Shown: positions 58,460 to 64,000 of the stretch, piece by piece
Layout of the letters: every line of letters begins with the position of its first letter
Numbering within the stretch: the first letter of the stretch is position 1
NCBI GenBank assembly: GCA_946406115.1
Contig: OX291544.1
Span: 23,453,521 to 23,517,520, forward strand
DNA from: Apoda limacodes
Lineage: Eukaryota > Arthropoda > Insecta > Lepidoptera > Limacodidae
Direction: 5' to 3'
DNA: 64,000 nucleotides
Notes under the pieces: model-generated
Told to the model about the DNA's origin: nothing
What the model saw: the letters and a program-made list of their open reading frames with translations, nothing else
The model's database searches: none
Translations under genes and position numbers: made by a program

Positions 58460-60990
58460 ATTGATTTTTTTAAATTATTCCACATCGCTCGCTATGGCGT
58501 GGTGGTATTTCTAGTAACAATTCCTAAATGTTGACATCGCAATAAATTCCTTGTCGTTGTCGTGATTGTCTTGACGTCACAAATGATATAAATTGCACGT
58601 GTAAATGCTCATTTATGTGAACGAAGACATCTCATGTCATAGCTATACAATTTAACAATAATATAAAATTATGGAAAAAATTATGTATAAATTTACATTT
58701 ATAAAATAAAGTAAAAATAAATTAGTTGAAGAAGTATCTTACTTAAAGAATAAAGGTAGAAAAGAAATGAAAAAGAATTAAAGAAAATCTTTTTCTCAAA
58801 CATGCTGCGATTTGCGACCATATCTTGCACAAGCTTATTTGGGATAAATCGTACTTGCAGTACCGTATCAGAGAGCGGCCCGCAATGTTCGCTAAAGCGG
58901 TCACATATGAAAATTGAAAAAGGAACGAATTTTTTTTAAAGTCGAACATTGATAAGTACAGATAACTTGTCAAGTTTTATTAAAATTTCGGATTGGCACA
59001 AAAAAAAGAATACACCATTAATTAATTTAAATTACATTATTTTACTAGCAAATCCAGCTACAATTGGCAAATTAAAACTAGCAGGGCATAGGTCATTTAA
59101 AGCTGCAACATGTCCAACCAAGACATTATTCTAAGCCTAAAGAGTCAGAATCCCTTCGAATTAGACAACTGTCATTCAACGACCGGTCATATAAATTCAT
59201 TAATCAACCTACCGATTACGACATAAGTAATACATGATACGATGTTCAACACAGAGGATGTAGATCTATCAATAAACACTTTCTATTTGAAATTGTCAAC
59301 AGAGAACTATTGTCACTTTCTTCTTAAATTGCATTTAAGTTTTGTAGCAGTAAGTGTTTTGTACCATACATTTACTACAACAAAAGTAAAACTTTTAGTA
59401 ATATGTTACTACCGTTAAAGTCATCAATTGAGGGATTACAAACAAAAGTGAAATATCTTTGTAAAATGTCGTAAATTTGAATGATCTTTTTTCTGTTTGG
59501 CACATGGTGCGCCCCCTATGTTACATAAAAACAAAAAATAGAAATCGATATGTGTATCACAACTTTGTTTTTAGTAGCTTACTAAGTTATATAATTCTAT
59601 GTGTTTCAATACAGATAGTATACTTGCTAGTTGATTAACAAAGTATTGTATTTACTATTAACTTTACTTTAAATAGTTGAGTTTCTTGGTGACTCTTTTT
59701 GGCAGAAATGATTATTATTTAGATTGTATTGATTTGAAAGTGTTCTCAGAAACAGATTTGATTGTTTTGATTTGTTTCTATGAGCCATGTGGTCTGGCCC
59801 TTAGTAGTGCTTAAAAACACCTACTACTATTTGGTAGATATTAGCCACAGATTAAATAAAAAAGCCCTCTGTGAAAGCGGAGTGAGGTCGGTTAAAACTA
59901 CACCTCGACGTTATGCACTATTATATGCACACATATTATATAACGGAACTACACCTTGCCTTGTCCGTCAAGCTAACGCGGCGCGTCGAGCAAAACGTTA
60001 TCAAAAATATAAAATTTTTCAAGTAAAAATATATGTATAATAAATGTATGTAAACAGCGAGGTTCAGTTTTAATCGGCCTCACTTCTTTGTAGCAGAGTC
60101 TTCATCTGAACTTTTTATTTGATCTGATGTATAAGCATATTATAATATTCGTAAACATCACTTATCTTTTTTTTTAACTTTCAATATCATTAAATACCAT
60201 TAAAAAAGCTAAGAACAATCGATTACTGTTCAGTTTACGAGCTGATTCTTTCACTGATTATTTATAATTATTTGTTAAACATTGAGTCTTACCAGTACAA
60301 CATTATTAACAGGCCGTAAAAGAGAGAGACAGTAAAAAGGAAAGGTCTCCCACGGTACAATTTAACGGCTCTCAGGAGAAATTTGTGCCAGGTACCTTCA
60401 GTTATAGCCTTGAGAGGGCAAAAACCTGTAACCTCGCAGTTACCTGTTCAGAGCCTGTTCAAAATGAGGACACAGGAGAAAGCTTGATGCAGTGCACCAG
60501 CTCTGTCTGATCGATGCAAGTAAACAATAAAAGTATGTTTCTAATATAACTTAAATAAAATTATGTTGACTGTTGCCTACGCTACAATATAGTTAGTATG
60601 AACAAACTAAATCACGATCTATTTATAGTTAGTAGGGTATTACCTTTTTTATGGATTATTTTTATTTAATATTACAGAGAGTCTTTAAAAAATATTATTG
60701 ATGTTGAATACCTATCACTCGATTAGATTGCGCTTTATTTAGGATCTGATTAATTTTCTCGTAAAGCAGATTTTAAAAACATCTAGTACGCGGAATATTA
60801 TGTGTGAAATTATATCTGTCAATGTTTTTATATCTAGAAGGATTCAGGTAATAATGCGTAAGCAATCTTGTTCTTAGAGTTATGTCTTCAAGAGTTGCAT
60901 CATTATCCCAATTGGGTTGTCGTCGTCGAAGACAACTTAAAACTAAATACAGGGGAAAATTATGAAACTTTCTCCCATCTTCCTCTTCTT
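58460..60990. other. AT-rich non-coding stretch
   Basis: No gene is supported. A less AT-rich block at 60330-60500 contains short local repeats (cctgttcagagcctgttcaa) but no frame. An 86-codon plus frame at 59780-60040 lacks motifs. Confidence 0.35.
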
Positions 60991-60994
60991 AACT

Positions 60995-62665
60995 GTGCCA
61001 ATGTCTACTATACATGCATCAATATGTTTACTTTGTGTTACTCTGTTTACTATATCAGATTTAAAAATCTGTCAACGTAAATAAGTATGGCATTTCTTGC
61101 CTGTATGAATATAGAATTTTACAATAATTTTGACATAAACGCGCAAAAGGGTGATCTAAAGCTATTTACACACTACATATTACAAATAAAAATACTTTAC
61201 TCGCTACATTATCCCCCCTTCCTCGTGAAAATTCGGTTAGACGAATTTTCCGGGCTGTTAATTTTATATTTTAAAAGACAGAACCGATCCCTTAAACTTA
61301 CATCACGTACGCATCTAATACTCTAACCTCATCACCCATACTAACCCAACCTAACACGCTAATCTCATATACTTCCTATTCATTCATCCACACACGAGGG
61401 GCATAACCGTTAAGGAACCCCATGACCGATCTGTAAGGGACTTGATGTTACTTGTTGCATCTTGGCCAAATGCCTTATTACAACTAGGAATACGATATAA
61501 GGCTTATTTAATGAGTTATCCCACCGCTCAAATTCCTGGACAAGGGCTTCTTTAAGGAGTTGTCAATCCGCTCCATATTTTGGGCATAAGCTTATTTAAA
61601 GAGTTGTCTTACTCCTCAATAATAAAACCCCGCTGTATTAAAAATAATTAATTAAGGGATAAATATTAAAGAGACCGCCTTAAATTGAAAGTTTGAAAGA
61701 AGCTAAAAAATTAAAAGGTGAAAGAAATTACATAATTATTAAATTAATAAAGAAAAATTAAGTAAAATTTTTTTTTTATATAATAAGCTACAATAGCTTT
61801 TAGAATTAATAATGAGCCAAAGATGTCATAATCCTTGGTCTCCATTTATTAACGCAAAAGTCGTATAACCGACACAAGGAAGGAGTACTACTTCTGTTTT
61901 AGTAATTAAAACTACTACAGGATGTCGCAGACATCAACGACGAAATTTTATCGTTGTTATAGTAATATTGAGAAAAAAAAATACACTAACGTACAACTAC
62001 GTTCACCATTAACTTAGTGCTTACATGTCAAATAGACAAGAAAAATATACAGTATTATTATTAGAATTTGAGAATCAGTTAAAATATTGAATAAAAGAAG
62101 GCGTCCAATCGACGTTAACGAAAAATTAGCATTCGTAGTTCAATATAAATACATGCCAATCGAAAGAAACCCGAAACAAAATCATTTTTCCGCTAACGGA
62201 AATAAAAGATAAAAAAAGGAATAAATATTAATAAAGGCCTTAACGTTATTTTTATAAAACAACTGTATCGTTAAAATAACTTTTTGAATTTTGGAAAGGT
62301 AAAAGAAGAATACAAATTAAATTAGGTCCAAATGTTTTTCTTATCTCTTCAAAATTCTAAAAGTCATCTAAACGACACCGTCGTTATTATAAAAATAACA
62401 GTCTTTTAAATATCAGATTTAAAACTCTGTCTGACGTAAATAAGTATGGCATTTCATGCCTGTATGGATAAAGAATTTTACAATAATTTTGACATAAACT
62501 CCCAAAAGGGTGATCTAAAACTATTTACACACTACAAATTACAAATTAAAATACTTCACTCGCATCAACTATGCATCACTATGTTAACTTTGCATGACTA
62601 TGTTTACTATGCATCACTATGTTTACTATGTGTCACTATGTATCACTATGTTTACTATCCGCACG
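60995..62665. repeat. Direct 150-bp repeats with flanking minisatellite
   Basis: Positions 61053-61204 and 62411-62563 are a direct repeat (cagatttaaaa, then cgtaaataagtatggcattt, ending cttcactcgc or ctttactcgc) with about 90 percent identity by eye. A minisatellite of the catcactatgtttactatg type precedes the first copy (61000-61052) and follows the second (62564-62660). Between them, 61495-61620 holds three degenerate units of the ggcttatttaaagagttgtc type. Frames opening at 61087 and 62446 owe their shared starts to this repeat. Confidence 0.7.
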
Positions 62666-62679
62666 CCACTGAGGAGCCA

Positions 62680-62785
62680 TTAAATGAACTCGATGGACTT
62701 CAATACTTGTGCATTCGTTTTGTTTATGAGTTGCGCAAGTTTTATCATATATCTTTATACAGAAATTCGGAGGAATTGAATTGAA
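62680..62785 (+). mobile_element. LINE C-terminal fragment, same family as 6985-8460
   Basis: The plus strand reads LNELDGLQYLCIRFVYELRK, then YHISLYRNSEEL. It aligns with LQNFCIRFIFGLRKYDHISE of the minus-strand LINE near 7310-7240. Only about 35 codons remain. Confidence 0.65.
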
Positions 62786-62979
62786 ATAACCCCACTTCCC
62801 TAAGTTATCTCAATTTTATATTTATATTTCAAGATGATAGATCTATTTGCCCCTCGAGGGCACTATTATTAACGACTTTTGATATTATTGAATATTGATT
62901 TACTGTTTCTGCTATTATTATATTATCTTTAATCACTTACACTTACTTATATTGTTACTACTATAAAGTTCTTGATAAT

Positions 62980-63115
62980 AAAACCGGTCAAGTGTGAGAC
63001 GGGCTAACCATTATAAGTTACCAAAAGGGTGGCCGGTGATGTACCGGGAGAAATAATAGGCCATGGACGAGAGTTTTCTCAAGCAGTGGATCAATATGAG
63101 CTGATACGATGATGA
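62980..63115 (+). mobile_element. RTE-like LINE 3' tail with repeat debris
   Basis: A frame with ESFLKQWINMS is followed by gctgatacgatgatgatgag, the short GAT-repeat end usual for RTE LINEs of Lepidoptera. It is preceded by a fragment of the 31440-31885 repeat (accggtcaagtgtgagacgg). Confidence 0.5.
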
Positions 63116-63119
63116 TGAG

Positions 63120-64000
63120 TTTTTAAGGAACTGATGGCCCAGCAACACTATTTATGGAATATATTTTTTAGAGATTAGATAGAAATTAAGCAATGTCGTC
63201 ATCAGCCATTGGTTTGTGGTTTTTGTTCGTAAATTATATAATGATACGGAACTCACAGAGCACGAGTCCAACTGGCACTTGATCAATTTTTTAATTACTT
63301 TATGCCTTTTTTAATACATTAAACGATAAAAGAACGAAGTTTAAGACGTTTTATAACCACGAATAATATACTTAAGTAGAAATCATACATACTGTGATAC
63401 AACTAGTGTACCTAACTAGTTTTACTTACGACGAGGCCCTTCTAATTTTTGTTATTGATATAACAACACTAATTGACGTTGACGTAATATATTACTCATA
63501 TGATGGTATAGGATAATGGTGTAATGTGTATAATAAAGAAACTGTTAGATACGTTATAATTAAATACTCACAAAAGATAAAGAACTTGCCTGCATTGTAG
63601 TATGACTATATAGAAAGAAGAAAAAGCATGTATGACTGCCACTTCAACGCAGAACCAAAACTAGTGATGTCAAAAACACGAAATTATGATAGTAGATTTT
63701 ATTAATAACAAAGACATGCACTAAAACGGATTTTGTTCTTGTTTTTGAATTAAAATACATGGAAATTGGTATTTGGCCTTTAAGCTAAAAATTCATGAAA
63801 TAAAATTTTTACAAAAAACATTTATCGACTATAAAAAAGCGATTTAAAAGTTTTAAATAAGGCTGTAAAGTTGACATATTGGTACAATATTGAACTAGGT
63901 GTTTTCTTTGCCTTGCTGGCGGATGCCAATAAACAATTTTTACCTATTCTTATGTTGCTTGGCTGTAAATTGTTGGCATTCTACTTCAAGCGAAGAAAAC
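63120..64000. other. Right-end non-coding stretch
   Basis: No gene is seen. An inverted fragment of the 31440-31885 repeat lies at 63255-63285. A weak inverted repeat (gatgccaataaacaattttt and aaattgttggcattc) is at 63922-63983. Confidence 0.35.

Noticed and set aside
61087..62784. Two related small genes at 61087-61326 and 62446-62784
   Set aside because: Their similarity is limited to the 150-bp direct repeat. The remainder of each frame is unrelated, and the second runs through a minisatellite and a LINE fragment.
1..64000. An undescribed multi-gene defence, toxin or biosynthetic system
   Set aside because: The only intact genes are common animal genes with separate roles. All other coding matter is decayed transposon protein, and no conserved cluster of unknown genes was seen.

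Overview
This window looks like ordinary nuclear DNA from an insect, almost certainly a moth or butterfly (Lepidoptera). It is AT-rich. Its few genes are split by introns with normal GT-AG borders. Most of the rest is decayed mobile DNA of kinds typical of Lepidoptera: LINEs, BEL/Pao and Gypsy retroelements, Tc1 and piggyBac relics, tRNA-derived SINEs and fold-back MITEs. There is no operon structure, rRNA, CRISPR array or bacterial-type system.

Four host genes can be supported. (1) At the left edge, on the minus strand, four exons (1074-5008) encode three LDL-receptor class A repeats followed by a Sushi domain. This is the order seen in the initiating immune protease of the Toll/melanization cascade (ModSP/HP14); the protease part would lie beyond the left edge. 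(2) On the plus strand, two exons (24588-28220) encode a 74-residue PET117-like cytochrome oxidase assembly factor. Its 3.4-kb intron contains a decayed piggyBac-like element with perfect ends. (3) Converging on it from the minus strand, 61 bp away, is an intact single-exon gene for mitochondrial ribosomal protein bL20m (28282-28761). (4) On the minus strand, 34575-43032, thirteen exons encode a complete secreted pancreatic-lipase-type enzyme of 531 residues. Its catalytic triad is intact and it has a C-terminal PLAT-like domain.

Layout: 1-5 kb immune protease exons; 5-9 kb a fold-back element and a decayed LINE; 10.8-15.5 kb a LINE 3' part and a rearranged BEL/Pao relic; 16.4-17.8 kb a LINE 5' end; 17.8-23 kb a Gypsy relic without integrase; 24.5-28.8 kb the two mitochondrial genes; 29-33 kb LINE ORF1-like and MITE debris; 34-43 kb the lipase gene; 43-64 kb gene-poor DNA with LINE, SINE and fold-back copies. 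Genes 2 and 3 both serve mitochondrial respiration but look like chance neighbours.

I found no undescribed multi-gene system. The most interesting items are structural: a multi-copy fold-back family ending in a CACTAGCGCC-type terminus, several near-perfect palindromes, a dispersed repeat carrying an internal tRNA-like cloverleaf, inverted joins inside BEL and LINE relics, and a Ser/Thr-rich repeat tract inside the Gypsy gag-pol region.
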